From Ruegeria faecimaris (GTDB lineage Bacteria; Pseudomonadota; Alphaproteobacteria; Rhodobacterales; Rhodobacteraceae), in NCBI RefSeq assembly GCF_900182615.1, contig NZ_FXTE01000017.1, forward strand, positions 1-64,000: a stretch of 64,000 bases of DNA. The letters are read 5' to 3'. The notes beneath the pieces are model-generated. The model made no database searches and was not told the DNA's origin. It worked only from the letters and a program-made list of their open reading frames with translations. The position numbers and the translations under genes were made by a program. The stretch's first letter is position 1, and every line of letters begins with the position of its first letter. Of this stretch, positions 17,683 through 27,122 are shown in pieces.

Positions 17683-19119
17683 ATGACCACCATCCATCCC
17701 ATCATACTCTGCGGAGGGTCCGGCACCCGACTGTGGCCCCTGTCGCGCAAAAGTTACCCCAAGCAGTTCGTCCCTCTGATCGGTGATTCAAGCCTGCTTC
17801 AGGATTGTGCTGAACGAATGCAGGGACCCAAGGACGCGCCTTATGCCAAGCCGCTGATCCTTACCAATGATGCATTCCGTTTTGTGGTTCCGGAACAACT
17901 GGGCGCGATTGGCATAGATCCGGGCCCCATTCTGATCGAACCCGAAGGGCGCAACACAGCACCAGCGGTTCTGGCCGCCGCGTTGTATCTGGCCGCCAGC
18001 AACCCGGATGCGATCATGCTTGTCGCCCCATCGGACCATGTCATCCCGGACAAAGCTGCTTTTCATCAGGCAGTTACCGAAGGCGCGCGCGCGATTTCGG
18101 ATCGTGGGGATCTCGTCACTTTCGGGATCACTCCGGACCGGCCGGAAACCGGCTATGGATATCTCAAGCTCAGCCATGCCCCAGATACGGGCAACACCGC
18201 CATTGCGCTGGACCGTTTTGTCGAAAAGCCTGATCTGCAGAATGCCCAAGCCATGATCGCCGATGGCAGCTATCTTTGGAATTCGGGGATATTTCTTTTC
18301 GCGGTCAAAGACATAATCGCTGCATTCAAAGAACATGCGTCCGCACTGCTGGACCCGGTCGGCAAGGCCGTCCGTGAGGCAAAGGCCGACCTCGGGTTTC
18401 TGCGCCTCGACCCCCAAGCCTGGGGCACGGTCGAGGATATCTCGATCGACTACGCGGTCATGGAGAAAGCCCGCAATCTGAGCGTCGTACCCTATGCGTC
18501 GGGCTGGTCGGATGTCGGCAGCTGGTCGGCAGTTCAAGAGCTGAGCAATCCAGACGCCGATGGCGTTGCCACTACGGGCCAGGTTACCACCATTGACTGC
18601 CGGAACGTATTGGTGCGTTCAGAAACCCCCACGCAAGAAGTTGTTGCGATGGGTCTGGAAAACATGATTGCGGTCGCCATGCCCGATGCGGTTTTGGTGG
18701 CCAGCATGGACAAGGCTCAGGACGTCAAACAGGCGGTTGCGGCCCTGAAGGCCAAAGGCGCCAAACAAGCGGAATCGCTGCCGGTCGATCATCGCCCTTG
18801 GGGCTGGTTCGAAAGCCTGGTCATCGGGGATCGGTTCCAGGTCAAACGCATACACGTTCACCCCGGCGCCTCACTAAGCCTGCAATCCCATCACCACCGG
18901 TCTGAACACTGGATCGTTGTTCAGGGCACGGCAAAAGTTACGATCGACGAAGATGTGCGCCTGATCTCTGAAAACCAATCTGTCTACATCCCGCTCGGCG
19001 CCGTTCATCGGATGGAGAATCCGGGCAAGGTGCCGATGGTTCTGATCGAGGTCCAGACCGGGTCTTATCTGGGTGAGGACGACATCATCCGGTACGAGGA
19101 TGTGTACGCCCGCAGCTAA
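17683..19119 (+). CDS. manC: Mannose-1-phosphate guanylyltransferase / mannose-6-phosphate isomerase
   Basis: 478 residues, the usual size of the bifunctional type II enzyme. The N-terminal pyrophosphorylase domain has GGSGTRLWPLSRKSYPKQF and the FVEKP motif (about residue 180). The C-terminal cupin isomerase domain (about 365-475) has RPWGWFESL, a metal-binding QSHHHRSEHW block and PLGAVHRMENPG. It supplies GDP-mannose, the substrate of Gmd encoded downstream on the other strand. A GAGGCAAG site precedes the ATG, and a clear terminator follows the gene. Confidence 0.95.
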   Translation: MTTIHPIILCGGSGTRLWPLSRKSYPKQFVPLIGDSSLLQDCAERMQGPKDAPYAKPLILTNDAFRFVVPEQLGAIGIDPGPILIEPEGRNTAPAVLAAALYLAASNPDAIMLVAPSDHVIPDKAAFHQAVTEGARAISDRGDLVTFGITPDRPETGYGYLKLSHAPDTGNTAIALDRFVEKPDLQNAQAMIADGSYLWNSGIFLFAVKDIIAAFKEHASALLDPVGKAVREAKADLGFLRLDPQAWGTVEDISIDYAVMEKARNLSVVPYASGWSDVGSWSAVQELSNPDADGVATTGQVTTIDCRNVLVRSETPTQEVVAMGLENMIAVAMPDAVLVASMDKAQDVKQAVAALKAKGAKQAESLPVDHRPWGWFESLVIGDRFQVKRIHVHPGASLSLQSHHHRSEHWIVVQGTAKVTIDEDVRLISENQSVYIPLGAVHRMENPGKVPMVLIEVQTGSYLGEDDIIRYEDVYARS

Positions 19120-19143
19120 CCTTTAGCGGTGATTGGTAAACTT

Positions 19144-19168
19144 AAGGGCAGCTTCGGCTGCCCTTTTT
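19144..19168 (+). terminator. Rho-independent terminator after manC
   Basis: AAGGGCAGC, TTCG tetraloop, GCTGCCCTT and then TTT: a 9-bp GC-rich stem with a stable UUCG-type loop and a short U-run, 24 bases after the manC stop. Classical intrinsic terminator geometry. Confidence 0.9.
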
Positions 19169-19326
19169 CGTTGAATCCTGACCTTTGGCTACGCCCCATG
19201 GAATCCTCCAAACGTTAGCAAATGATTATTCGAACGTTCGGTCAGATCAGACCGGATTCATCCTGGGCACGGCAATGTGGCGCGCAATGCAATAGTCGGA
19301 CCGACAGCTACAGGAGGACGCCACCC

Positions 19327-20403
19327 GTGTCACAAAACTCACCCAGATTGGATTTACCTTTCCTGCAACCTTCGCAGGCCCAGAAACACGTCACCCATAA
19401 CGAGGCGCTGCGTGCTCTGGACCTGATTGTCCAGCTGAGCGTAGCGTCGACAAACGCCTCGGTGCCGCCTGCGGTGCCGGAACAGGGCGAGATTCACGCG
19501 CTTGGTGCCAACCCTACCGGGGATTGGGCCGCGCAGCCGGGCGCCCTTGCGGCCTGGTTGGATGACGCCTGGCACTTTGTGACCCCGGGAATCGGCTGGC
19601 GGGCCTGGGATGAACAGGCCAACCGGTTGAAGATCTGGGACGGCGCAGACTGGTCCGAACCTCAGGTCGCGACCCAAAACCTGGACGGGTTGGGTATCGC
19701 AACCGGGTATGATAGCACCAATCGGCTATCGGTCCGGTCGCCTGCGACGTTGCTCAGCCATGACGGGGCGGGGCACCAGTTGAAGATCAACAAGGCAGCG
19801 GCCGGGGATACCGCCTCGCTTTTGTTCCAGTCAAACTGGGTCGGTCATGCGGAGATGGGATTGTCCGGCAACACCGGTTTTTCCATCAAAGTCTCGGCTG
19901 ATGGCGGATCCTGGACCGAGGCGCTGAGCTTTGACCCAGCCACCGGAACAGCCTCAGGCTCTGCCATTCAAAACGATGCCGAAGACATCACCGCAGGTCG
20001 CCTGATGCGGGCCGACTATGGCTACTGCCCCGGAAACCTGCTGGGCTCTGTGTCAGAAACCGCCGGGGTGCCAACCGGCGCGGTCGTCGAACGCGGATCA
20101 ACCGCCAATGGCGAATACGTCCGGTTTGCGGATGGTACACAAATCTGCACGGGCGTTCTGACGGCCACCGATTGCGTGAACGCCGAAGGATCGCTGTATT
20201 CCAGCGCCGAGACCGCCTGGAGCTTTCCCGCAGCCTTTGCGTCCGGAACCTCACCCTCGGTCGGTGGCAGTGGCGGCGCGACAAGCCGGTTTATAGGTTT
20301 GGGCGCGGCCACTGAAACACAAGTGCCCTTTAAGGTTCTATCGGCATCCTCGGACACAAGCAGCCTGTCCCCAACGGTAATCGCAACCGGTCGCTGGTTC
20401 TGA
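19327..20403 (+). CDS. DUF2793 domain-containing protein
   Basis: 358 residues. The N-terminal 110 residues (LPFLQPSQAQKHVTHNEALR at the start; WRAWDEQANRLKIWDGADW) are the DUF2793 module found in Rhodobacterales proteins, some of them in phage or gene-transfer-agent tail regions. The C-terminal part is rich in Gly, Ser, Thr and Ala with beta-strand character, like a fibre or lectin-like domain. No signal peptide is seen. The GTG start at 19327 is fixed by AGGAGG 8 bases upstream. It sits between the manC terminator and convergent fcl, with no other phage gene nearby. Function unknown. Confidence 0.75.
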   Translation: MSQNSPRLDLPFLQPSQAQKHVTHNEALRALDLIVQLSVASTNASVPPAVPEQGEIHALGANPTGDWAAQPGALAAWLDDAWHFVTPGIGWRAWDEQANRLKIWDGADWSEPQVATQNLDGLGIATGYDSTNRLSVRSPATLLSHDGAGHQLKINKAAAGDTASLLFQSNWVGHAEMGLSGNTGFSIKVSADGGSWTEALSFDPATGTASGSAIQNDAEDITAGRLMRADYGYCPGNLLGSVSETAGVPTGAVVERGSTANGEYVRFADGTQICTGVLTATDCVNAEGSLYSSAETAWSFPAAFASGTSPSVGGSGGATSRFIGLGAATETQVPFKVLSASSDTSSLSPTVIATGRWF

Positions 20404-20435
20404 GCTTTAGACCGTCCGGAGCTATGCCCAGGCGG

Positions 20436-21413
20436 TCATTTGGCGCGCAAATCGGTGTCTGCCTGCTCCAGAAACCACGCATAGGTCTCGCGGATACCAT
20501 CTTCGAGTCCAACGCGTGCGCGCCACCCCATATCTGCCAGTCGGGACACATCCATCAACTTGCGCAGTGTCCCGTCAGGCTTGCTGACATCCTGAGTGAT
20601 CTTACCCGTGAATCCGGTTGTTCCGGCCACTAGGGCCGCCAGCTCAGCGATTGAGATATCTTCGCCGCATCCCACATTGATATGGCTCAGCATCGGCTGG
20701 GTATTCGCGTCGTAGATATCGCGCGGTAAGTCGAGCACAAACAAGGACGCCTCGGCCATATCATCGACATGCAAAAACTCGCGCCGCGGTTTTCCTGTGC
20801 CCCAGATCACCACTTCTTCCAGCCCGTCGCGTTGTGCCTCGTGGAATCTGCGGATCAGGGCCGGCAGGACATGGCTGTTTTCGGGGTGAAAATTGTCTCC
20901 GGGTCCGTAAAGATTGGTCGGCATAACCGACCGGTAATCGACACCATGTTGGCGATTATAGCTTTCGCACAGCTTGATCCCGGCGATCTTCGCAACCGCA
21001 TAGGGTTCGTTGGTGGGTTCCAGCACGCCGGTCAGCAAAGCGTCTTCACGCATGGGCTGAGGGACAGCCCGTGGGTAAATGCACGAACTACCCAACTGCA
21101 GCAAATGCTTTACCCCCGCTGCAAAAGCCTGATGGATCACGTTGCATTCAATCATCAGGTTTTGGTAAATGAAATCTGCGGGGTACGTGTTATTCGCGTG
21201 AATCCCACCGACCTTGGCCGCGGCTAGGATCACCATATCCGGACGCTCAGTCTGCATAAAATCACGCACGGCGGATTGGTCGGTTAGATCCAGTTCGGAA
21301 TGCCTGCGCGTGATCAACTCCAGCTCTTCGCCTTCGTCCTTGCGGTTTTGCAAACGGCGCAGGATTGCGCCGCCAACCATACCACGATGCCCGGCAACAT
21401 AGATCTTACGCAT
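20436..21413 (-). CDS. fcl: GDP-L-fucose synthase
   Basis: 325 residues of the extended short-chain dehydrogenase family. The nucleotide-binding motif is [10 protein letters not shown], and the catalytic Tyr-x3-Lys is in [11 protein letters not shown] with an upstream serine in GSSCIYP. It carries out the epimerase and reductase steps from GDP-4-keto-6-deoxymannose to GDP-L-fucose using NADPH. It follows gmd by 10 bases with a GAGGAGG ribosome-binding site, so the two form an operon. Confidence 0.95.
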   Translation of the reverse strand: MRKIYVAGHRGMVGGAILRRLQNRKDEGEELELITRRHSELDLTDQSAVRDFMQTERPDMVILAAAKVGGIHANNTYPADFIYQNLMIECNVIHQAFAAGVKHLLQLGSSCIYPRAVPQPMREDALLTGVLEPTNEPYAVAKIAGIKLCESYNRQHGVDYRSVMPTNLYGPGDNFHPENSHVLPALIRRFHEAQRDGLEEVVIWGTGKPRREFLHVDDMAEASLFVLDLPRDIYDANTQPMLSHINVGCGEDISIAELAALVAGTTGFTGKITQDVSKPDGTLRKLMDVSRLADMGWRARVGLEDGIRETYAWFLEQADTDLRAK

Positions 21414-21423
21414 GAGGGCCTCC

Positions 21424-22548
21424 TCAGCCGTTTTCCAGGCTCATTGGCAGCTCAAACCCGTGCTCTTTCAAAAGCGCGTGACGTTTGGCCGTCTTCAGGT
21501 CTTCGGTCACCATCTCAGCGCACATTTCCTGCACGGTCAGTTCTGGTACCCAACCCAGTTTGTTCTTGGCGTTTGAGGGATCGCCCAGAAGGGTTTCGAC
21601 CTCGGCCGGGCGAAAATATTGTGGGTCTATCCGCATTACGACGTCACCGGGTTTCAATCCCGGGGCTTTGTCCCCCTCGATCGAAACGACAGTCGCGGTT
21701 TCGTCAACGCCTGACCCGGTGAATTCCAGTGAAACGCCAAGCTCGGCTGCCGACCATTCAATGAACTGTCGTACCGAATACTGAACCCCGGTCGCAATCA
21801 CGAAATCCTCAGGATTGTCCTGCTGCAGCATCAGCCATTGCATCCGCACATAGTCCTTCGCGTGGCCCCAATCCCGCAGACTGTCGATATTGCCCATGTA
21901 CAGGCAACTTTCCAGTCCTTGCGCAATATTTGCCAAACCGCGTGTGATCTTGCGGGTAACAAAAGTTTCGCCCCGGCGCGGGCTTTCGTGGTTAAACAGG
22001 ATCCCGTTACAGGCATACATGCCATAGGCCTCACGGTAATTAACCGTGATCCAGTAAGAATAGAGTTTGGCAACCGCATAAGGTGACCTTGGGTGGAACG
22101 GGGTGGTTTCGCGTTGCGGAGTCTCTTGCACCAGACCGTAGAGTTCCGAGGTCGAGGCCTGATAGAAGCGTGTCTTTTTCTCGAGCCCGAGAAAACGTAT
22201 CGCTTCCAGCAAACGCAAAGTACCAATGGCATCCACATCCGCAGTGTATTCCGGGGATTCAAAACTGACGGCCACATGGGACTGTGCGCCAAGGTTATAG
22301 ACCTCGTCCGGCTGCACTTCGCGAATGATTCGCGTCAGGTTAGACGTATCGCTCAGATCACCATAGTGCAGGTGCAGTTTGGGATTGGGAACGTGTGGGT
22401 CTTGATAGATGTGGTCGATGCGTTGCGTGTTGAATGAGGACGCGCGGCGCTTAATGCCGTGAACTTCATAACCTTTTTCCAACAAAAACTCGGCCAGATA
22501 CGATCCGTCTTGTCCGGTAATCCCGGTGATTAATGCCGTTTTTGTCAT
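21424..22548 (-). CDS. gmd: GDP-mannose 4,6-dehydratase
   Basis: 374 residues, the usual length for Gmd. The Rossmann motif is [19 protein letters not shown]; the catalytic triad is visible as the Thr in [10 protein letters not shown] and Tyr-x3-Lys in [12 protein letters not shown]. It converts GDP-mannose (from ManC) to GDP-4-keto-6-deoxymannose for Fcl. First gene of gmd-fcl; its promoter should lie in the 160 bases shared with the divergent ugd. Confidence 0.96.
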   Translation of the reverse strand: MTKTALITGITGQDGSYLAEFLLEKGYEVHGIKRRASSFNTQRIDHIYQDPHVPNPKLHLHYGDLSDTSNLTRIIREVQPDEVYNLGAQSHVAVSFESPEYTADVDAIGTLRLLEAIRFLGLEKKTRFYQASTSELYGLVQETPQRETTPFHPRSPYAVAKLYSYWITVNYREAYGMYACNGILFNHESPRRGETFVTRKITRGLANIAQGLESCLYMGNIDSLRDWGHAKDYVRMQWLMLQQDNPEDFVIATGVQYSVRQFIEWSAAELGVSLEFTGSGVDETATVVSIEGDKAPGLKPGDVVMRIDPQYFRPAEVETLLGDPSNAKNKLGWVPELTVQEMCAEMVTEDLKTAKRHALLKEHGFELPMSLENG

Positions 22549-22708
22549 AGTTCCGCCCTACGAAAACAAATGTGTATGATTGCCGACCCAAAAACAGCAA
22601 GAATCCCCGGAATGCAACCCAAGCACGCTGACAGGCATTGAAACCGGCGGAACTTTCTTCGAATGTGTGCGCGCCAAAGGCGGTATTTGTTAAGAAGGGT
22701 ATTTTAGT

Positions 22709-24013
22709 ATGCGTATTGCGATGATCGGAACCGGCTATGTAGGTTTGGTGTCCGGGGTATGTTTTTCCGATTTCGGCCATGATGTCATTTGCGTCGACAA
22801 GGCCGAACAGAAAATTGAGATGCTGCAGGCTGGCGAAGTCCCGATATATGAGCCCGGGCTTGACGTCCTGATGGCCAAAAACGTAGCCGCTGGTCGGCTC
22901 AGCTTTTCCACGGACCTGGCCGCAGCAGTGGATGGTGCGGATGCTGTTTTTATTGCCGTGGGCACGCCCACACGTCGCGGGGACGGTCACGCCGATCTGA
23001 CTTATGTGATGGCCGCCGCAGAAGAAATTGCGCATGCGATTACGGGCTACACTGTGGTGGTAACCAAATCGACCGTTCCAGTTGGCACCAATCGCAAGGT
23101 GCATCAGGTCATTTCTGCCGCCAACCCGAAGGCCGAATTCGACGTCGCCTCGAACCCTGAATTCCTGCGCGAAGGGGCCGCCATTGATGATTTCATGCGC
23201 CCGGATCGTGTGGTTGTCGGCGTTGAATCAGACCGCGCCGCCGATGTAATGGCGGAAATATACCGCCCGCTTTACCTGCGGGACTTCCCGATCCTGACCA
23301 CTGATCTGGAAAGCGCAGAGATGATCAAATACGCCGCTAACGCGTTTCTTGCGACCAAGATCACCTTTATAAATGAGATCGCAGGCCTGTGCGAACGTGT
23401 TGGCGGCGACGTGAAAGAGGTCGCCCGAGGCATCGGTCTGGATGGGCGCATTGGCAATAAATTCCTACATGCAGGTCCGGGATATGGCGGATCGTGCTTT
23501 CCAAAAGACACCGCCGCTTTGGCCCGGATCGGTCAGGAACATGCCCACCCGATGCAGATCACCGAAACCGTCATCCGGGTGAATGACGAGGTCAAGAAAC
23601 GGATGATCCAGAAAATCCGAGATGTCTGCGACGACAGTTTCAATGGAAAAACGATCGCTGTTCTGGGCGTGACCTTCAAACCCAATACCGACGATATGCG
23701 TGATGCCCCCTCGTTAACTATAGTGCCTGCACTGATCGGTGGTGGGGCAACGGTGCGGGTTGTCGACCCTCAGGGGCGTTCCGAAGGTGAGGCCCTGCTG
23801 CCCGGCGTCGAATGGTGCGAAGATCCCTATGCTGCTGCTGCAGATGCGGATGTCGTTGTGCTGTTGACCGAATGGAACGAGTTCCGTGCGCTCAATCTGA
23901 GCGAACTAGCTGGCACGATGAAATCCCCCCGAATGGTCGATCTGCGCAATATCTATTCCGAACCCGCCGTCAAGAAATCCGGCTTCGATAGTTACGTCGG
24001 TATTGGGCGCTGA
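22709..24013 (+). CDS. ugd: UDP-glucose 6-dehydrogenase
   Basis: 434 residues with the NAD-binding motif GTGYVGLVSG at the N-terminus and the catalytic cysteine in GPGYGGSCFPKDT (about residue 260). The central dimerisation helix and the C-terminal UDP-binding domain (about 310-430) are complete. It oxidises UDP-glucose, from GalU, to UDP-glucuronate. An AAGAAGGG site precedes the ATG. It is a single gene ending at an inverted repeat shared with the convergent TRAP operon. Confidence 0.95.
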   Translation: MRIAMIGTGYVGLVSGVCFSDFGHDVICVDKAEQKIEMLQAGEVPIYEPGLDVLMAKNVAAGRLSFSTDLAAAVDGADAVFIAVGTPTRRGDGHADLTYVMAAAEEIAHAITGYTVVVTKSTVPVGTNRKVHQVISAANPKAEFDVASNPEFLREGAAIDDFMRPDRVVVGVESDRAADVMAEIYRPLYLRDFPILTTDLESAEMIKYAANAFLATKITFINEIAGLCERVGGDVKEVARGIGLDGRIGNKFLHAGPGYGGSCFPKDTAALARIGQEHAHPMQITETVIRVNDEVKKRMIQKIRDVCDDSFNGKTIAVLGVTFKPNTDDMRDAPSLTIVPALIGGGATVRVVDPQGRSEGEALLPGVEWCEDPYAAAADADVVVLLTEWNEFRALNLSELAGTMKSPRMVDLRNIYSEPAVKKSGFDSYVGIGR

Positions 24014-24029
24014 TCTACGGATCAAGTTT

Positions 24030-24059
24030 GGATGGCCGATTCAAATCAACCGGCCATCC
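24030..24059 (+). terminator. Terminator after ugd, possibly bidirectional
   Basis: A 9-bp inverted repeat, GGATGGCCG and CGGCCATCC, with a 12-base loop lies 16 bases after ugd and 14 bases before the end of the convergent dctM gene. A T-rich stretch (TCATTCATTTTG) follows on the plus strand. Confidence 0.65.
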
Positions 24060-24072
24060 GTCATTCATTTTG

Positions 24073-25416
24073 TCAAAACGCCGCCAGATCCCTAAGGAAT
24101 AGCGCGATACCCGGGAAGTGGATCAGCATAGCCGTCATCAGCGCCAGGATCGCGAAGAACGGCAAAGTGCCCCGGATCACCTCAAGATAAGGTCTGTTGA
24201 AAATCGCGATTGCAGTGAAGATATCGCAGCCAAACGGCGGTGTTGCTGATCCGATGGCCATCTGCAGCGTCACCATAACCCCGACAAGAACCGGATCAAT
24301 CCCCGAGGCATCCACGATCGGAACGAAGATTGGCGTAAGGATGACAAGCACGACCAGCGAGTCGACGAACATACATCCCACGAAGAAGCACAGCGCGATA
24401 ATGAACAGGATGTATTCCTGCGACGCGCCTTCCAGGTTCAGCGGCTCTAACAGGCCCTGTGGAATCTGTTCGAAGGAAATATACCAGGAAAACGCCTGAC
24501 CGATCCCGACAAGGATGAACACAACCGCCGTAATCAATCCTGTGCTGAGAGCGGAATCCAAAACGTCGTTGAGTTTCAGTTCCCTATAAATCACGCATTC
24601 GACGATCAGCGCATAAAGCACCGAAAACGAGGCTGCTTCGGTCGGGGTCACTGCGCCGGTGTAGATACCGCCGACGATCAGGACCGGGAAACCAAGCGGC
24701 AGTATGGCCTTGCGAAACGCTGCGCGCCGCTCGGCACCGGATTTCTTTGGCACCCGCGCGATCAGATCGCCCTGCAGGACGCTGTAAAAATAGCAATAGA
24801 CCGAAAACATCAGCGCCAGAACAACGCCCGGACCAATTCCTGCAATGAACAGCTCGCCCACGCTGGTATTGGCCAGCGTGCCATATAGGATCATCCCGAT
24901 GCTTGGAGGGATAAGGAAGGCGATGTCGCTAGCATTGATGATCAACGCCATGACAAAACTGTCCTTGTAACCGGCCTTCAGCAGCTTTGGCCGCATGATC
25001 TGACCAATCGAAACCACGGTCGCCTGAGTCGAACCCGAAACCGAGCCGAACAATGTGCAACTGATGCAGGCCGTGATCGGCAATCCGGCTCGGCGGTGAC
25101 CGACAAAGGCTTCGATCAGCCCAAGCAGATTATTGGCCGTATGACCTCTCGCCATGATATCGGCGGCGAATATGAACATCGGCACAGCGATCAGCGCGTT
25201 TGGCGAAATGCCAGTGACCATCTGCTGGATGATGACGCCAGTATCGCTTTGCGAGAAATGAACAAGGCCAATCAGCGTGGCAACCGCTAGCGGAACAACC
25301 ATCGGGTAGCTGAGGAACAGCAGAACCACCATCGCCACGACCAGAGCAAAGGTGATGACATAGATATCCAACTCACCAGCTATGACATCGCCAAGGAAAT
25401 CAAGGAATCCGGGCAT
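24073..25416 (-). CDS. TRAP transporter large permease (DctM type)
   Basis: 447 residues with about 12 predicted membrane helices, the length and pattern of DctM large subunits. Conserved family blocks include SCTLFGSVSGSTQATVVSIG and FLIPPSIGMILYG. It forms the sodium-coupled membrane channel of a tripartite ATP-independent transporter. The ATG follows the dctQ stop by one base. It is the last gene of the four-gene operon lyase-dctP-dctQ-dctM. Confidence 0.93.
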   Translation of the reverse strand: MPGFLDFLGDVIAGELDIYVITFALVVAMVVLLFLSYPMVVPLAVATLIGLVHFSQSDTGVIIQQMVTGISPNALIAVPMFIFAADIMARGHTANNLLGLIEAFVGHRRAGLPITACISCTLFGSVSGSTQATVVSIGQIMRPKLLKAGYKDSFVMALIINASDIAFLIPPSIGMILYGTLANTSVGELFIAGIGPGVVLALMFSVYCYFYSVLQGDLIARVPKKSGAERRAAFRKAILPLGFPVLIVGGIYTGAVTPTEAASFSVLYALIVECVIYRELKLNDVLDSALSTGLITAVVFILVGIGQAFSWYISFEQIPQGLLEPLNLEGASQEYILFIIALCFFVGCMFVDSLVVLVILTPIFVPIVDASGIDPVLVGVMVTLQMAIGSATPPFGCDIFTAIAIFNRPYLEVIRGTLPFFAILALMTAMLIHFPGIALFLRDLAAF

Positions 25417-25417
25417 C

Positions 25418-25954
25418 TCAGACTCCTACATCCACTGCGTCATTGTCCTCGACCTCGTACGAGTGCCAGATGCCGACATGAGTGACATTCATGATGAATG
25501 CGATCAGATATTGCAGGCTGGCCATAAACAGGCCGACCGGGATCACAGAGTAGATGATATAGACCGGAAACTGCAGCGCCGGGCTCAGACGGTTCAGCTC
25601 TTTGATCTCAAGCACGTAGAACACGGACTTATAGGCCAAAAAGGCCAGCAGCATGCTGGTCGTGATCGAAATCAGCGTCAGGATCACTTTCTTGGACCGA
25701 CGGGACAGCGTGTCATAAACCGCCGTCATCCGAATGTTCCGACCTTTCCGAACCGCATAGGCAAATCCAAAAAAGGTCACGCTGACAATCAGAAACTGGT
25801 TCAGCTCTTCCGAGAAGAACAGGCTTTTGCCAAAGGCGTAGCGGCCAATGGCGTTAGCGGTCGAATTCACCATCATCAACAATATGGCCAGAATGATAAC
25901 GAATTTCTCGATGAACTCGGTGCCCCTACTTAGGGCGACCAATGCGCTTCTCAT
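25418..25954 (-). CDS. TRAP transporter small permease (DctQ type)
   Basis: 178 residues with four predicted membrane helices and the DctQ block NAIGRYAFGKSLFFSEELNQ. It pairs with DctM in the inner membrane. It is separated from dctP by 92 bases that hold a long hairpin and directly abuts dctM. Confidence 0.92.
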   Translation of the reverse strand: MRSALVALSRGTEFIEKFVIILAILLMMVNSTANAIGRYAFGKSLFFSEELNQFLIVSVTFFGFAYAVRKGRNIRMTAVYDTLSRRSKKVILTLISITTSMLLAFLAYKSVFYVLEIKELNRLSPALQFPVYIIYSVIPVGLFMASLQYLIAFIMNVTHVGIWHSYEVEDNDAVDVGV

Positions 25955-25994
25955 GATTTTCCCTCCCTCGGCCCGCCAGTCAGCGTTCCGTAAA

Positions 25995-26033
25995 TGAAAG
26001 ACGCGACGCCTGGATGAGACGCCGCGCCTTTCA
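25995..26033 (-). terminator. Intercistronic hairpin between dctP and dctQ (first TRAP system)
   Basis: On the minus-strand RNA the 16-base arms 26018-26033 and 25995-26010 pair along their whole length; three of the pairs are G-U. The loop is 7 bases. dctQ follows on the same strand, so it is probably an mRNA 3'-end stabiliser or partial terminator that raises dctP expression over the permeases. Confidence 0.7.
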
Positions 26034-26046
26034 GTGATGTCAGCTT

Positions 26047-27099
26047 TTATTGCGACGCATTGCTCACCTCGTTAAGCAGGCCGTCGAGGATCTTCTGGGC
26101 TTGCGCGCGGGCCGCAGGTTTCTCGGCGTCGTCATAGGCGTTTTCGACCACATCGAAGAATGTTTCATGCAATGTGGCGCTTTGGGCTTCAAAGACAGCG
26201 CGCTCGTCCTCGGTCAGGACAATGACCTGCAGATCGGGGCGCTCTGCCTTGATCTTTTCCATGTTTTCCAAGTTGATCTTGATCTGATAGTCATGCGCAG
26301 CCTGCTCACCCTTGGCGATAGCGTTCTTGACCATTTCCTGCTGATCTGCAGGCAGGCCGTTGAACCAATCGCTGTTGGTGGAAACAGTGCCGACGTAAGG
26401 AAGCTGGCCGGGGAAGATCAGGTAATCCTGAACCTCATGCCACTTGGCGTTGTAGATGAAATAGATCGGGTTCACCATGCCATCGACGGTCTTCAACTGC
26501 AGCGCGCCATAGACCTCGCCCCAGGACAAAGGAGTCGGGTTAGCGCCAAACGCCTTGAAGGTTTCCACCGGAATGGTCGAGGTGAAGGTACGGATTTTCT
26601 GGCCTTCAAAATCCGCCGGGCTGCGGATCGCCTTGTTGGCGCCCCAGGCCATGTCGCCTTCCGAGATCATAGTGAGCAGCTTGAGGTTCACCTTCTCGAA
26701 TTTCTCGCTGAGGTCTTCGTAGATGGTCGGGCTGGTGGTCAGAACCTCGCGGATCACGTCGATATCACCGCCCAGAACATAGGGAAGATCAAGAACCTGC
26801 GCCTCGGGCACATAAGACCCCAGGTGACCGGTGCCCACCGATACGAACTGGACCGTACCCTTAGATGTCAGCTCGACAATATCGTTCTCGGTACCCAACT
26901 GACCATAGTAGTAGATGCGCACTTTGATGTCGCCATTGGACTGCTCCTTGACACTTTCGGCGAAGGCCTGTGCAAAGATATCCTGTACGTCGCCTTTGTC
27001 CTCTTCCGAGGCGAATTTCCAGGTGTCCGCAAAGGCAGCAGTCGACAGACCTGCCGCGAAAACCGCCGAGGTTATCAGCTTGCTAAAAATGGATGTCAT
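26047..27099 (-). CDS. TRAP transporter substrate-binding protein (DctP type)
   Basis: About 350 residues with a Sec signal peptide (MTSIFSKLITSAVFAAGLST, cleavage near AAFA-D) and the DctP fold, including the ligand-site region IRTFTSTIPVETFKAFGANP with the conserved arginine that binds a substrate carboxylate. The start at 27099 places the signal peptide at the N-terminus; longer in-frame openings to 27198 would run into the upstream lyase gene. The neighbours (PLP lyase, deacylase, hydrolase) suggest an amino-acid-like or N-acylated amino-acid ligand. Confidence 0.92.
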   Translation of the reverse strand: MTSIFSKLITSAVFAAGLSTAAFADTWKFASEEDKGDVQDIFAQAFAESVKEQSNGDIKVRIYYYGQLGTENDIVELTSKGTVQFVSVGTGHLGSYVPEAQVLDLPYVLGGDIDVIREVLTTSPTIYEDLSEKFEKVNLKLLTMISEGDMAWGANKAIRSPADFEGQKIRTFTSTIPVETFKAFGANPTPLSWGEVYGALQLKTVDGMVNPIYFIYNAKWHEVQDYLIFPGQLPYVGTVSTNSDWFNGLPADQQEMVKNAIAKGEQAAHDYQIKINLENMEKIKAERPDLQVIVLTEDERAVFEAQSATLHETFFDVVENAYDDAEKPAARAQAQKILDGLLNEVSNASQ

Positions 27100-27122
27100 T
27101 CTGTTAGTCCTTTCTTGCCCGC

